This document shows, piece after piece, positions 9,478-18,070 of a stretch of DNA of 64,000 bases. The first letter of the stretch is position 1. The number at the start of each line of letters is the position of its first letter. The DNA is from Pseudoalteromonas sp. T1lg48. Lineage in GTDB: Bacteria > Pseudomonadota > Gammaproteobacteria > Enterobacterales > Alteromonadaceae. The notes below the pieces were generated by a model, which was not told the origin of the DNA, did no database searches, and saw only the letters and a program-made list of their open reading frames with translations. The position numbers were made by a program, and so were the translations under genes. The stretch covers positions 220,619 through 284,618 of the forward strand of contig NZ_PQCC01000022.1 in assembly GCF_002964785.1 (NCBI RefSeq). The letters run 5' to 3'.

Positions 9478-9815
9478 CATGCAGCTCATCGAGTAAGGCA
9501 TCGAATTCATCTTCACTGATTTCATCGTCGCCGTCGTCACCAGCGGCCAAAGTCTCACCTTGCGCGGTGTCCGCAGCAAAAGCAGAGACGGGTGCAGCCG
9601 CGGGTGCTGCCGCCGAAGGCGAACTAAGCACACCAAAACTGCCGGCGCCGTGCAATTCATCGAGCAAGGCGTCAAATTCATCGTCGGTGATATCTTCATC
9701 ATCGTCTGCGTTAACGGCTTGGGTTTTGGCACTCTCTGACGTCTCGGCACCCGGGCCTTTACCGACCCCGTGCAGCTCATCGAGCAAGGCATCGAATTCG
9801 TCTTCACTGATTTCA
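9478..9815 (-). repeat. Three dispersed copies of an acidic motif in the CheA linker
   Basis: Residues ~176-192, ~216-232 and ~272-288 each read I(S/T)(E/D)DEFDALLDELHG followed by Gly-rich residues. Plus-strand copies are at about 9769-9815, 9649-9693 and 9478-9527. The first and third differ by only a few bases. They lie where Vibrio CheA has its ParP-binding LID region. Confidence 0.85.
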
Positions 9816-10357
9816 TCGATAGCCGCTGCGGGCTCATCAATAAAGGACATGGAGGGGTCCTGGTCATCCATGGTCATTGGCGCAGGCTTTGCCGTAGGCG
9901 TTGCCGCAGCCTCAACAACGGGTGCAGGTGCAGCAAGCGCTTCACCGGGTCCTTCTGGCTCGCTCAGCTGATGTAAAATAGCTAAAAGTTCGGGGTCGGC
10001 GGGCTCGGGTTGCGCACGCAGCTGTATCTGCGCAAACATCTCGTTAATGGTGTCCAATGCTTGCAAGATCACATCCATCAACTCGGCGGTGACACGGCGT
10101 TGTCCCTGGCGCAAGATATCGAATACGTTTTCGGCACCGTGACAGGCATCAACCAGCTCATTCATGGCCAGGAAACCGGCACCGCCTTTGACGGTGTGGA
10201 AACCACGGAAGATGGCGTTAAGTAGATCCTTATCTTCGGGATTATTTTCCAGCTCCACCAATTGCTCAGACAGCTGTTCTAATATTTCACCCGCTTCAAC
10301 GAGAAAGTCCTGCAAAATATCTTCATCTACTTCAAAGCTCATGCAACCGCACTCCTG

Positions 10358-11107
10358 TTAGAATCCCAAACTCGACAATAAATCGTCGACCTCGTCCTGG
10401 CTCGACACCACGTCATCACGAGATTCTTTATCAATAATGGGCCCTTCAGGGCCAACACCGTTGACCTTAATGGTCACTTGTTCTTTTTCTAATAAATCGC
10501 CTTCCTCACCACCGAACACGGTAAGCAGGTGGATCAAGCTGTCTTCTACTTCGCGAACCAGCTCGATAACGCGGCGGATCACCTGACCGGTCAGGTCCTG
10601 ATAGTCCTGCGCCAACAGCACATTGTTCAATAAACCGTGCAACTCCAAGGTGCTAGCCTGAGAGCGACCCATAAAGCCATCGAGCTGATGACACAGCTGT
10701 TTAAACTCGCCCAACTGCAAGTCTCGGCGCATCAGCTTATCCCAGGAGGGCTTGATCTGATGTAAGTCGGTGGACAAGCGCTCGGCAATAGGCAAGCTGG
10801 CTTCCACCGCATCCATGGTTTTATTTGCCGCCTGCTCGGTCATTTCCATCACGTAATTTAGACGCTGTTTGGCATCCGGGATGGCTTCATTGGTCAAGTC
10901 GGAAAGACGGGTATCAAGCTGAAAATTCTTCAGTGATTCATGCAATTGACGCGTGAGTTTGCCAACTTCGGCAAACAGCTCGGATTGCTCCTTAGAGGCC
11001 GCATCCAAGATCAATTGATCGGCTTTTTCCTGTTCGCCCTGTTCCAAAAACGCGACAAGCTGCTTGGCCTGCTCCAGGGTAATATGAGGTGCAGCGGGCG
11101 CTGACAT
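10358..11107 (-). CDS. cheZ: Chemotaxis CheY-P phosphatase CheZ
   Basis: This 249-residue, mostly helical protein carries the CheZ phosphatase motif LLAQDYQDLTGQVIRRV (Asp and Gln of DxxxQ around residues 163-168). Its C-terminal tail SSQDEVDDLLSSLGF is the CheY-binding helix. It dephosphorylates CheY-P and so terminates the signal to the motor. AAGGAGAGG precedes the ATG. It lies between cheY (17 bases upstream) and cheA (15 bases downstream). Confidence 0.95.
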   Translation of the reverse strand: MSAPAAPHITLEQAKQLVAFLEQGEQEKADQLILDAASKEQSELFAEVGKLTRQLHESLKNFQLDTRLSDLTNEAIPDAKQRLNYVMEMTEQAANKTMDAVEASLPIAERLSTDLHQIKPSWDKLMRRDLQLGEFKQLCHQLDGFMGRSQASTLELHGLLNNVLLAQDYQDLTGQVIRRVIELVREVEDSLIHLLTVFGGEEGDLLEKEQVTIKVNGVGPEGPIIDKESRDDVVSSQDEVDDLLSSLGF

Positions 11108-11124
11108 AGACCTCTCCTTTTTCG

Positions 11125-11508
11125 TTAACCTAAGCGCTCAAACACTTTTTCCAGCTTGGTTTTTAAGGTCGCAGCGGTGAAAGGTTTAACTATGTAACCA
11201 TTCACACCGGCCTGGGCGGCGGCAATAATTTGCTCTTTCTTGGCCTCGGCGGTCACCATTAATACGGGTAGGTGCTTGAGGCGCTCATCGGCACGAATAG
11301 CGCGCAACAGGTCAATACCTTGCATTCCCGGCATGTTCCAATCGGTAACCACAAAATCGAAGTCCTGATTTTGCAGCATAGGCAACGCCGTGCTGCCATC
11401 GTCTGCCTCTTGTACATTGGTGAAGCCTAAATCACGCAATAGATTTTTTATGATTCTTCTCATAGTGGAAAAGTCGTCAACCACGAGAATTTTCATGTTC
11501 TTATCCAA
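11125..11508 (-). CDS. cheY: Chemotaxis response regulator CheY
   Basis: This 127-residue single receiver domain has DD at 11-12, phosphoacceptor near D56 ([11 protein letters not shown]), the conserved Thr/Ala region ([10 protein letters not shown]) and Lys in YIVKPF. CheY-P binds FliM and changes rotation. The start is TTG at 11508: GGAGG lies five bases before it, whereas the next ATG (11496) is too far from that site. It lies 39 bases after fliA. Confidence 0.95.
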   Translation of the reverse strand: MDKNMKILVVDDFSTMRRIIKNLLRDLGFTNVQEADDGSTALPMLQNQDFDFVVTDWNMPGMQGIDLLRAIRADERLKHLPVLMVTAEAKKEQIIAAAQAGVNGYIVKPFTAATLKTKLEKVFERLG

Positions 11509-11547
11509 AGTATCCTCCAGTGAGGTATAAACCCGCTTTACTAACTA

Positions 11548-12276
11548 CTAATTTATCCAGTCACTGATCTTGGCTCTAAGCTTGATCATCGCCTGGCTAT
11601 GTATCTGGCTCACACGCGACTCGCTGACCTCGAGTATGTGCCCTATTTCTTTTAAATTCATTTCGTCGTTGTAATACAACGACAGTACCAAGGCGTCACG
11701 CTCGGGCAACGACTCGATCGCCGCCACCAGGGCGGCATTAAATCGTTCGTTATGCATGCTGGCAAAGGGACGACTAACCTGATCTTGCTCGTCAGCACAG
11801 TCGCCGCCGATAACGTCTTCATCAACGCCCAGGTCCTCGATGCCAATCACCTTTGCACAATTCACATCGTTTAAAATCGAATGATATTCCGCAAGAGAAA
11901 TATCTAGCTTTTCAGCCACTTCCATATCTTTTGGCTCGCGCCCCAAGGCCCGTTCCAAGTCATGAATGGCTTGTGCTATGGCACGACTATGGCGGTGCAA
12001 TGAGCGAGGAGCCCAGTCACCGCGGCGAATTTCATCCAACATGGCACCACGAATACGAATGCCGGCAAAGGTTTCAAAGCTGGCGCCCTTGCTGCCATCA
12101 AAGTTTTTCGAGGCTTCGATTAGTCCAATCATTCCCGATTGAATAAGGTCGTCCAATTGCACGCTGGCCGGTAAACGCGCCAAAAGATGACAGGCGATAC
12201 GCTTAACTAATGCTGCATGGCGTTCCACCAGAGAACTTAACTGCTGTTGCTGTTGATACCCTGCGACTCTGTTCAT
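11548..12276 (-). CDS. fliA: Flagellar sigma factor FliA (sigma-28)
   Basis: This 242-residue sigma factor has region 2 (LPASVQLDDLIQSGMIGLIEA, RIRGAMLDEIRRGDWAPRS), region 3 (ALGREPKDMEVAEKL) and region 4 (LSLYYNDEMNLKEIGHILEVSESRVSQIH). It directs late flagellar transcription and is held inactive by FlgM (58143-58463). Sites matching its consensus lie upstream of flgM and of the flagellin at 41217-42619. It follows flhG by 15 bases. Confidence 0.96.
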   Translation of the reverse strand: MNRVAGYQQQQQLSSLVERHAALVKRIACHLLARLPASVQLDDLIQSGMIGLIEASKNFDGSKGASFETFAGIRIRGAMLDEIRRGDWAPRSLHRHSRAIAQAIHDLERALGREPKDMEVAEKLDISLAEYHSILNDVNCAKVIGIEDLGVDEDVIGGDCADEQDQVSRPFASMHNERFNAALVAAIESLPERDALVLSLYYNDEMNLKEIGHILEVSESRVSQIHSQAMIKLRAKISDWIN

Positions 12277-12291
12277 AGCCGTGCTAAACCG

Positions 12292-13152
12292 TCAGCCGCC
12301 TACGAGCTTTTCAATAAAGAACTCTAGGTGTCCCGAAGGATGATTCGGCAACGGCCATTGCCAGGCCTTATTGGCCAGGTTCTTCAACGACACCGAGGCC
12401 GGTGAATTAGGGAATAAATCGACCACGGCTTTTTGACGGCGTGTGGCTTTACGCATATTTTCGTCATAGGGCACGGTGGCAACCAGTTCCAAGGAGACAT
12501 CGAGGAAACGGTCGGTGACCTTGGAAAGCTTAGCGAACAGATCTTGGCCCTCGCGCAGGCTACGCACCATATTGGCAACGATTTTAAATTTGTAGACGCC
12601 ATGCTCGCGACTGAGCACCTTGATCAGGGCATAGGCATCGGTAATGGAGGTGGGTTCATCACAAACCACCACCACCACATCCTGTGAGGCGCGCGAGAAG
12701 CTTAAAACCATGTCGGAAATACCCGCAGCGGTATCGACAATCAATACGTCATAGTCACTATCGAGTTCGCTAAAGGCACGAATAAGACCCGCATGCTCGG
12801 CGGGGCTCAGTTCAACCATGCTCTGGGCACCGGAAGAGGCGGGAGCGATATGAATACCGGCGGGACCTTCAACAAGAATATCGCGCAGCTGGCACTCTCC
12901 ATTGAGTACGTGAGAAAGGTTCTTTTCTACCCGCAAACCCAGCATAACGTCGCAATTGGCGAGCCCCAGGTCGGCATCCAGTACCAAAACGCGTTTACCT
13001 TGTTGGCCCATAGCAATGGCCATATTCAGGGAAACATTGGTTTTACCCACACCGCCTTTGCCGCCGGTTACGGCGATAACTTTGACGCCTTGACTATTAT
13101 TCTGATTCATTCTGCGAAGGCCGCTTGCCTGATCCAAGATCGTGTTATTCAT
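12292..13152 (-). CDS. flhG: Flagellar number regulator FlhG (FleN), MinD-like ATPase
   Basis: This 286-residue protein has the N-terminal DQASGLR motif, which stimulates FlhF GTPase activity in characterised homologues, then Walker A VTGGKGGVGKTNVSLN, DADLGLANCDVMLGL and DTAAGIS. It restrains FlrA/FlhF to keep polar flagellar number low. The start overlaps the last 8 bases of flhF, with AGGAATGT before ATG, so it is translationally coupled to flhF. Confidence 0.95.
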   Translation of the reverse strand: MNNTILDQASGLRRMNQNNSQGVKVIAVTGGKGGVGKTNVSLNMAIAMGQQGKRVLVLDADLGLANCDVMLGLRVEKNLSHVLNGECQLRDILVEGPAGIHIAPASSGAQSMVELSPAEHAGLIRAFSELDSDYDVLIVDTAAGISDMVLSFSRASQDVVVVVCDEPTSITDAYALIKVLSREHGVYKFKIVANMVRSLREGQDLFAKLSKVTDRFLDVSLELVATVPYDENMRKATRRQKAVVDLFPNSPASVSLKNLANKAWQWPLPNHPSGHLEFFIEKLVGG

Positions 13153-14710
13153 ACATTCCTACTGCTGGTGACGCTACCGTCTGACGCCCTGCTGGAGCCT
13201 GTGTTGCTTGCGCTTTTTGGCGTTTTATAAACAATTGCTCAGCCTTTCTCACCATTTTTTCCGAGTTTGCAACTCGGATATCTTCTGGCACGCGCTGACC
13301 GTTAGTAAGATACCCTATTGGCAGGCGATTTTGAATCGCTACACTAATAATCTCACCCAAACTTAGACTTTCATCAAGCTTAGTGAAAATACAGCCACTT
13401 AGGTCCACCTTTTGGAAGTGTTTTATGGCTTCTTGCAGCACTTCACGCTGGGCCGTGGCACTGAGCACCAGGTAGCTGCGGATCTCTACCGCGGCACTGC
13501 GCATCAGGGTATTTAACTGTTCGCTTAGACGCAGATCGCGCTGGCTCATACCGGCGGTGTCAATTAACACCAGGCGCTTATTGCGTAGCTGAAATAAGGT
13601 ATCGGCCAATTCGCTGGCATCTTTAACTTGTTTTACCGGACAACCGATAATACGACCATAGGTCGCCAATTGCTCAAAGGCGCCAATACGGTAGGTATCT
13701 GTGGTGATCAGGGCCACCTGATCGGCGCCATATTTTTGCGCCCCCAGGGCAGCCAGTTTAGCCACCGTGGTGGTTTTACCGACGCCGGTCGGCCCCACCA
13801 AGGCATACACACCGCCATGGCGTAAAATTTCATTACCCGTGGTGTGCATATGCTTATGCGTCATTTCCAGCACGCCCTGCCAGGCTTGCTGACGGGAAAC
13901 GTCATCGGGCACATAACGCACCAACTGCTCGGCCACCTTGGCATCAATGCCCATGCCTTGCAGACGCTCGATAAAACAGGCGCGGGTCGGGTCTCGACGG
14001 GCACGGTCTTGTGATAGCAAGCCCGATACCTGATGTTCCAGCAATTGGCGAATTGCATTCATTTCATCACGCATGGCGGTGATTTCATCCTGCTCGGCCT
14101 TGGTGCTCTGAGCAAACTCATCTAAGTCATCGCCGTCCAGATCATCACCTAGGTGTTGAGTGGGCATTCTTAGCTCGGGGCGCTGCGGTTGCACCCGCGG
14201 TTGCACCAGCGGTTGCATCCGCGATTGCATCCGCGATTCTGTCACTGCATAGTCATCGGCGTGTTGTGGAGCCGGCTGCTGCACAGGCTGTTGTAAATCG
14301 ATTCCCGATTGCGAAAACATATCCGCCAGCGCGGCATTTTTCGGCTGGGGATTTTGACGCTCTAACAGGGCTTGCAAGGAGTCGGCCATCGGCGTGCGCT
14401 CGCGCTCTTGTTGAGCATCCACTCTGGCACCATGGTTATAAGGTTGCAGTACGCGCGGCTGTGTCGTTGCCTGGCGAGGTTGAGCATTGCTCGGTGCGAT
14501 AGTACTCGGTGCGATAGTACTCGGTGCGATAGTACTCGGTGCGACAGCACTCGGCTGGGCAGAAGGACGCTCATGATCGATGGCGGCGACGATTTCGACC
14601 CCATCGGCGAGCTTTTTATTCGACATGATCACCGCGTCGGCACCAAGTTCGTCCTTTACTTCTTTCAATGCGCTGCGCATGTCTTTAGCAAAAAAGCGTT
14701 TAATTTTCAT
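13145..14710 (-). CDS. flhF: Polar flagellum placement GTPase FlhF
   Basis: This 521-residue SRP-type GTPase has an N-terminal B domain (MKIKRFFAKDMRSALKEVKD), a low-complexity stretch (residues ~50-210), then NG domains with YALVGPTGVGKTTTVAKLAA, TTDTYRIGAFEQL and LIDTAGMSQRD. It marks the cell pole for flagellar assembly. The low-complexity part contains two repeat tracts: IAPST x3-4 (15-bp units) and MQSR-MQPL-VQPR-VQPQ (12-bp units). It lies 35 bases after flhA. Confidence 0.95.
   Translation of the reverse strand: MKIKRFFAKDMRSALKEVKDELGADAVIMSNKKLADGVEIVAAIDHERPSAQPSAVAPSTIAPSTIAPSTIAPSNAQPRQATTQPRVLQPYNHGARVDAQQERERTPMADSLQALLERQNPQPKNAALADMFSQSGIDLQQPVQQPAPQHADDYAVTESRMQSRMQPLVQPRVQPQRPELRMPTQHLGDDLDGDDLDEFAQSTKAEQDEITAMRDEMNAIRQLLEHQVSGLLSQDRARRDPTRACFIERLQGMGIDAKVAEQLVRYVPDDVSRQQAWQGVLEMTHKHMHTTGNEILRHGGVYALVGPTGVGKTTTVAKLAALGAQKYGADQVALITTDTYRIGAFEQLATYGRIIGCPVKQVKDASELADTLFQLRNKRLVLIDTAGMSQRDLRLSEQLNTLMRSAAVEIRSYLVLSATAQREVLQEAIKHFQKVDLSGCIFTKLDESLSLGEIISVAIQNRLPIGYLTNGQRVPEDIRVANSEKMVRKAEQLFIKRQKAQATQAPAGRQTVASPAVGMYE
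14184..14231 (-). repeat. Four 12-bp tandem repeats in flhF, same family as in parP
   Basis: The plus-strand units are tgcggttgcacc, cgcggttgcacc, agcggttgcatc and cgcgattgcatc, with a partial fifth. They encode VQPQ/VQPR/MQPL/MQSR. The second unit is identical to the first unit of the parP tract (4067-4078), and both tracts are read in the same frame. Confidence 0.9.
14491..14550 (-). repeat. Four 15-bp tandem repeats in flhF
   Basis: The plus-strand unit is cggtgcgatagtact, present three times perfectly and once as cggtgcgacagcact. It encodes repeated IAPST in the FlhF linker. There are no spacers, so this is not a CRISPR. Confidence 0.95.
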
Positions 14711-14745
14711 AAGTTCACCCTTTAAGCAACGGCCTGGCCATTGGT

Positions 14746-16851
14746 TTATTGCTGTCCTACGGAGCTAACGATCTTAATTTGACGCTCATCGGGGACTTCC
14801 TGGTAAGACATCACCCTAAGGCCGGGAATGGTGTATTTAACAAAACGTGATAACACCGTTCGCAGCATCCCTGAGGTCAATAAGATGGAAGGTTCACCGG
14901 CCATTTCCTGGTTCTGGTGAGCTTCACTGAGCGACGCTTGTAGTCGCTCGGCAAGGCCTGGTTCGATACCGGCACCTTCATCTCCTGCGTTCTGAAGTGA
15001 CTGATGCAACATCTGTTCCAACTCAGGTGCCAATGTTATGACAGGAATTTCCGGGCTCGCGCCCACAGCGTCTTGTACTATTAATCGGCGTAGAGAAATA
15101 CGCACCGCTGCGGTTAATACATCCGGGTCCTGGCTGCGTGGGCCGTACTCTACCAGGGTCTGTACTATGGTGCGCATATCGCGAATAGCGACCCCTTCGT
15201 TAAGCAGGTTTTGTAGCACCTTCACCACTGTGGTCAGCGGCAAGACCTCGGGCACTAACCCCTCAACCAGGCGCGGATGACTCTTACCCAGCATATCGAG
15301 CAGGCTCTGCACTTCTTCATGGCCGAGCAGCAAGGCGGCATTATTAGTTAATAGCTGGCTGATATGGGTGGCGACCACGGTGGCGGCATCGACGACCGTA
15401 TAACCCAGGGATTGGGCTTCGTCTTTTTGTTCCGGCTTAATCCACACAGCATCCAGGCCAAAGGCCGGATCCTTGGTGGCTATGCCATTGACCGGGCCAA
15501 AAACCTGACCTGGGTTAATGGCCAGCTCAGAGCCATTACTCAGTTCACCGTCACCGCTGGATACGCCCATCAGGGTAATGCGATAGGCATTGGGGTCGAG
15601 CTCCAGGTTATCGCGGATATGCACCGGCGGCACCAAAAAGCCAAATTCTTGCGACAGCTTTTTACGCACCCCTTTAATGCGGCTCAACAGCTCACCACCT
15701 TGGGCCTGATCCACAAGGGGGATCAAGCGATAGCCCACTTCCAGGCCCACCACATCCACCTGCTGTACGTCATCCCAGCCCAACTCCTTGGGCTCGTCAC
15801 GCGCCGCCACTTGGGTGCCCGCCCCCTGCGCCGCCAGCTGTTGCTCTTGCAACTCGGCCTCGCGCGCCTGTTTTTGTGATAAATACGCAATAAAACCTAG
15901 CAAGGCACCCAGACCTAAAAAGGCCAAATGGGGCATGCCCGGGACCAGACCCATGGTGACCAAGATACCGCAGGCGATCCACAGCGCCTTGTCGTTGCCC
16001 AACTGGCTTTTAACCTGCTCGCCCATGTTGTGCGACTCGTTTTGTCGGGTCACTACGATGGCGGTGCCGATTGACAGTAATAGCGAAGGCAATTGCGCTA
16101 CCAGGCCATCCCCTATGGTAAGCAGGGTATAGACTTCCATGGCCTGACCAAAGCTGAGGTCATGCTGGATCATGCCGACAAACAAGCCGCCGACTATGTT
16201 GATGATCAAAATAACAATACCGGCGATGGCATCGCCTTTTACGAACTTACTGGCACCGTCCATGGAGCCGTAGAAATCCGCCTCGCGGGTCACCTCTTCA
16301 CGGCGCTCACGGGCTTGCTCGGCGCTGATAAAGCCGGCATTTAAGTCCGCGTCTATGGCCATTTGCTTACCCGGCATGGCGTCCAGGGTAAAGCGCGCCG
16401 ACACCTCAGAGATGCGCCCGGCCCCCTTGGTGATCACCACGAAGTTGATAATGATAAGAATTAAGAAGACCACCAGGCCGACCGCATAGTTACCACCGAT
16501 CACCACAGAGCCAAAGGCTTCAATTACCTTACCGGCGGCGTCGCCGCCTTGGTGACCTTCGAGCAGCACCACTCGGGTACTGGCGACATTCAGGGCCAGG
16601 CGCATGATGGTGGCGACCAAAAGCACCGCCGGGAACATACCAAAGTCCAAGGGTTTTAAGGTGTAGACGGTCACCAGCAGCACAACCAGGGCCAAAGCGA
16701 TATTAAAGGAGAAAAGAATATCGAGCAGAAACGGCGGCATGGGTAAGACCACCATGGCCAATGCGGCCAGCACTAATAAAGGCGTACCTACACCCTTGGC
16801 ATATTCTTTTTTATCGCGATTAAGCTGGGTTAAAACGGCCTTGAAATCCAT
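14746..16851 (-). CDS. flhA: Flagellar export gate protein FlhA
   Basis: This 701-residue protein has eight predicted membrane helices in the N-terminal half, the conserved FHIPEP-family loop (TKGAGRISEVSARFTLDAMPGKQMAIDADLN region) and a large cytoplasmic C-terminal domain that docks export chaperones. The start is placed at ATG 16851 (MDFKAVLTQL). A TTG at 16866 is also in frame, and both lie downstream of the sigma-54 promoter at 16890-16906. It is the first gene of the flhA-flhF-flhG-fliA-che operon. Confidence 0.95.
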   Translation of the reverse strand: MDFKAVLTQLNRDKKEYAKGVGTPLLVLAALAMVVLPMPPFLLDILFSFNIALALVVLLVTVYTLKPLDFGMFPAVLLVATIMRLALNVASTRVVLLEGHQGGDAAGKVIEAFGSVVIGGNYAVGLVVFLILIIINFVVITKGAGRISEVSARFTLDAMPGKQMAIDADLNAGFISAEQARERREEVTREADFYGSMDGASKFVKGDAIAGIVILIINIVGGLFVGMIQHDLSFGQAMEVYTLLTIGDGLVAQLPSLLLSIGTAIVVTRQNESHNMGEQVKSQLGNDKALWIACGILVTMGLVPGMPHLAFLGLGALLGFIAYLSQKQAREAELQEQQLAAQGAGTQVAARDEPKELGWDDVQQVDVVGLEVGYRLIPLVDQAQGGELLSRIKGVRKKLSQEFGFLVPPVHIRDNLELDPNAYRITLMGVSSGDGELSNGSELAINPGQVFGPVNGIATKDPAFGLDAVWIKPEQKDEAQSLGYTVVDAATVVATHISQLLTNNAALLLGHEEVQSLLDMLGKSHPRLVEGLVPEVLPLTTVVKVLQNLLNEGVAIRDMRTIVQTLVEYGPRSQDPDVLTAAVRISLRRLIVQDAVGASPEIPVITLAPELEQMLHQSLQNAGDEGAGIEPGLAERLQASLSEAHQNQEMAGEPSILLTSGMLRTVLSRFVKYTIPGLRVMSYQEVPDERQIKIVSSVGQQ

Positions 16852-16889
16852 AAATGCGCACAGCAATAAATTGACACTGGGGGCATTAA

Positions 16890-16906
16890 AGCAAGGAGCA
16901 GGCCAG
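16890..16906 (-). promoter_or_regulatory. Predicted sigma-54 promoter upstream of flhA
   Basis: The minus strand reads CTGGCCTGCTCCTTGCT, with GG and GC doublets 12 bases apart and a TTGCT -12 element. It lies between flhB and flhA, with transcription predicted to begin near 16878. Confidence 0.75.
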
Positions 16907-16931
16907 CTTTAAAAGTTACGCTTTAGCGGGC

Positions 16932-18062
16932 CTAATACTGATAGTCATCTGGGATGGGGAGGTGTTCACTCAGCTTGGTCGGTCTGCGGCCACGGCCCTT
17001 TTGGAAACGCTTCAACTGATAGACATAGGCCAGCACCTGGGCCACCGCGGTAAAGAGCTGCTCCGGCACCTGCTCGCCCACCTCTGTGGTGTGAAACAGC
17101 GCCCGGGTCAACACCGGCGACTCCACCAGGGGCACATCATTGCCCTGAGCGACCTTACGTATTTGCATCGCCAGTTCATCGCCGCCCTTGGCCACCATAA
17201 TTGGCGCTCCGGCCTTGTCGGTATCGTATTTCAGCGCCACCGAATAGTGGGTCGGGTTGGTGACCACCACGTCGGCGTCGGGGACATCCTGCATCATGCG
17301 TCGCTGCGACATTTCCCTTTGGGTGCGGCGAATACGCGCCTTGATCTGCGGATCACCCTCGGAGTTTTTATACTCGTCCTTGACCTCTTGCAGGGTCATT
17401 TTCAGCTGTTTATGGTGATTGTAACTTTGATACGGCGCATCGATGGCCGACACCACCAGCATGGTGCAGCTCAAGGCCAGGAACATCCAGGCGATGATCT
17501 CCAGGGCATGGGCGATATTGCCCGGCGTCGATTCTATGCTGAGATGAAGAATTTCATAAAAGTAAATTTTAATTAAAAACACCGCGCAGGATGCCACCAG
17601 GGCAAACTTCAACAATGCCTTGACCAATTCCACCGCTGCCTGGGTCCCAAACATGCGTTTAAAGCCTTTTAGCGGTGACAGTTTATTGGCTTTAGGAGCC
17701 ATGGCCTGCCAGGAAAAGTTAAACCCACCGAGCAGGGTATTGCCGATAAAGGCCGCCAACACTATCACCAGCACAAACATGGCCATGGGATAGAGCAAGG
17801 CATCGGCCACCGCGCCCCAGGCGGCAAACATTTTCGAGGTATCATAGGTTTCATTGCGACTGAGGCTAAGCATACGGCCCATCACCAGATGCAGACCGCG
17901 GCCAATATCCGGGCCATAAATCAGCAGCGACACCGCCGACATGATCAGCACAAAGGTGGTGCCCAGCTCTTTTGAGCGCGCGATTTGCCCCTTCTTTTTC
18001 GCCTCTTGGAGCTTTTTCGGCGTGGGTTCTTCGGTTCTTTCCTGCCCTGAATCTTCAGCCAT
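16932..18062 (-). CDS. flhB: Flagellar export switch protein FlhB
   Basis: This 376-residue protein has an N-terminal basic region (EPTPKKLQEAKKKGQIARSKE), four membrane helices and the C-terminal cytoplasmic domain with the autocleavage motif NPTH (VVVTNPTHYSVALKYD, about residue 270). With FliK it switches export from hook to filament substrates. It is the last gene of the fliK-L-M-N-O-P-Q-R-flhB operon, 8 bases after fliR. Its C-terminal domain is paralogous to the free-standing protein at 2126-2431. Confidence 0.96.
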   Translation of the reverse strand: MAEDSGQERTEEPTPKKLQEAKKKGQIARSKELGTTFVLIMSAVSLLIYGPDIGRGLHLVMGRMLSLSRNETYDTSKMFAAWGAVADALLYPMAMFVLVIVLAAFIGNTLLGGFNFSWQAMAPKANKLSPLKGFKRMFGTQAAVELVKALLKFALVASCAVFLIKIYFYEILHLSIESTPGNIAHALEIIAWMFLALSCTMLVVSAIDAPYQSYNHHKQLKMTLQEVKDEYKNSEGDPQIKARIRRTQREMSQRRMMQDVPDADVVVTNPTHYSVALKYDTDKAGAPIMVAKGGDELAMQIRKVAQGNDVPLVESPVLTRALFHTTEVGEQVPEQLFTAVAQVLAYVYQLKRFQKGRGRRPTKLSEHLPIPDDYQY

Positions 18063-18070
18063 TTATCCTC

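Larger units (their letters stand above)
8073..10342 (-). pseudogene. cheA: Chemotaxis histidine kinase CheA, interrupted by a one-base frameshift
   Basis: The N-terminal part (8693-10342, 549 residues) has the HPt domain (FRGFHTVKGGAGF, His ~49), a long acidic linker, the dimerisation helices (RVDTKRLDQIMNMVGELV) and the start of the ATPase domain (LVHLVRNSVDHGIE, DDGAGMD). It stops at 8693. The remainder (GRGVGMDVVKTKI plus the CheW-like regulatory domain to 8073) continues in another frame with SLSDNEAYNLIFAPGFSTKEQ. Adding one base near 8696 restores a continuous protein of about 756 residues. The break falls inside the kinase ATP-binding domain, so the gene as written would be inactive. 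A sequence or assembly error is as likely as a real mutation. No P2 domain is obvious; three LID-like repeats occupy the linker. Confidence 0.9.

Noticed and set aside
9363-9971. 202-residue plus-strand frame opposite cheA
   Set aside because: It is the mirror of the low-complexity CheA linker, Ser/Ala rich, without a ribosome site; the minus strand encodes recognisable CheA domains on both sides.
14491-14550. Direct repeats that could suggest a CRISPR
   Set aside because: The 15-bp units abut with no spacers, lie inside flhF and keep its reading frame.
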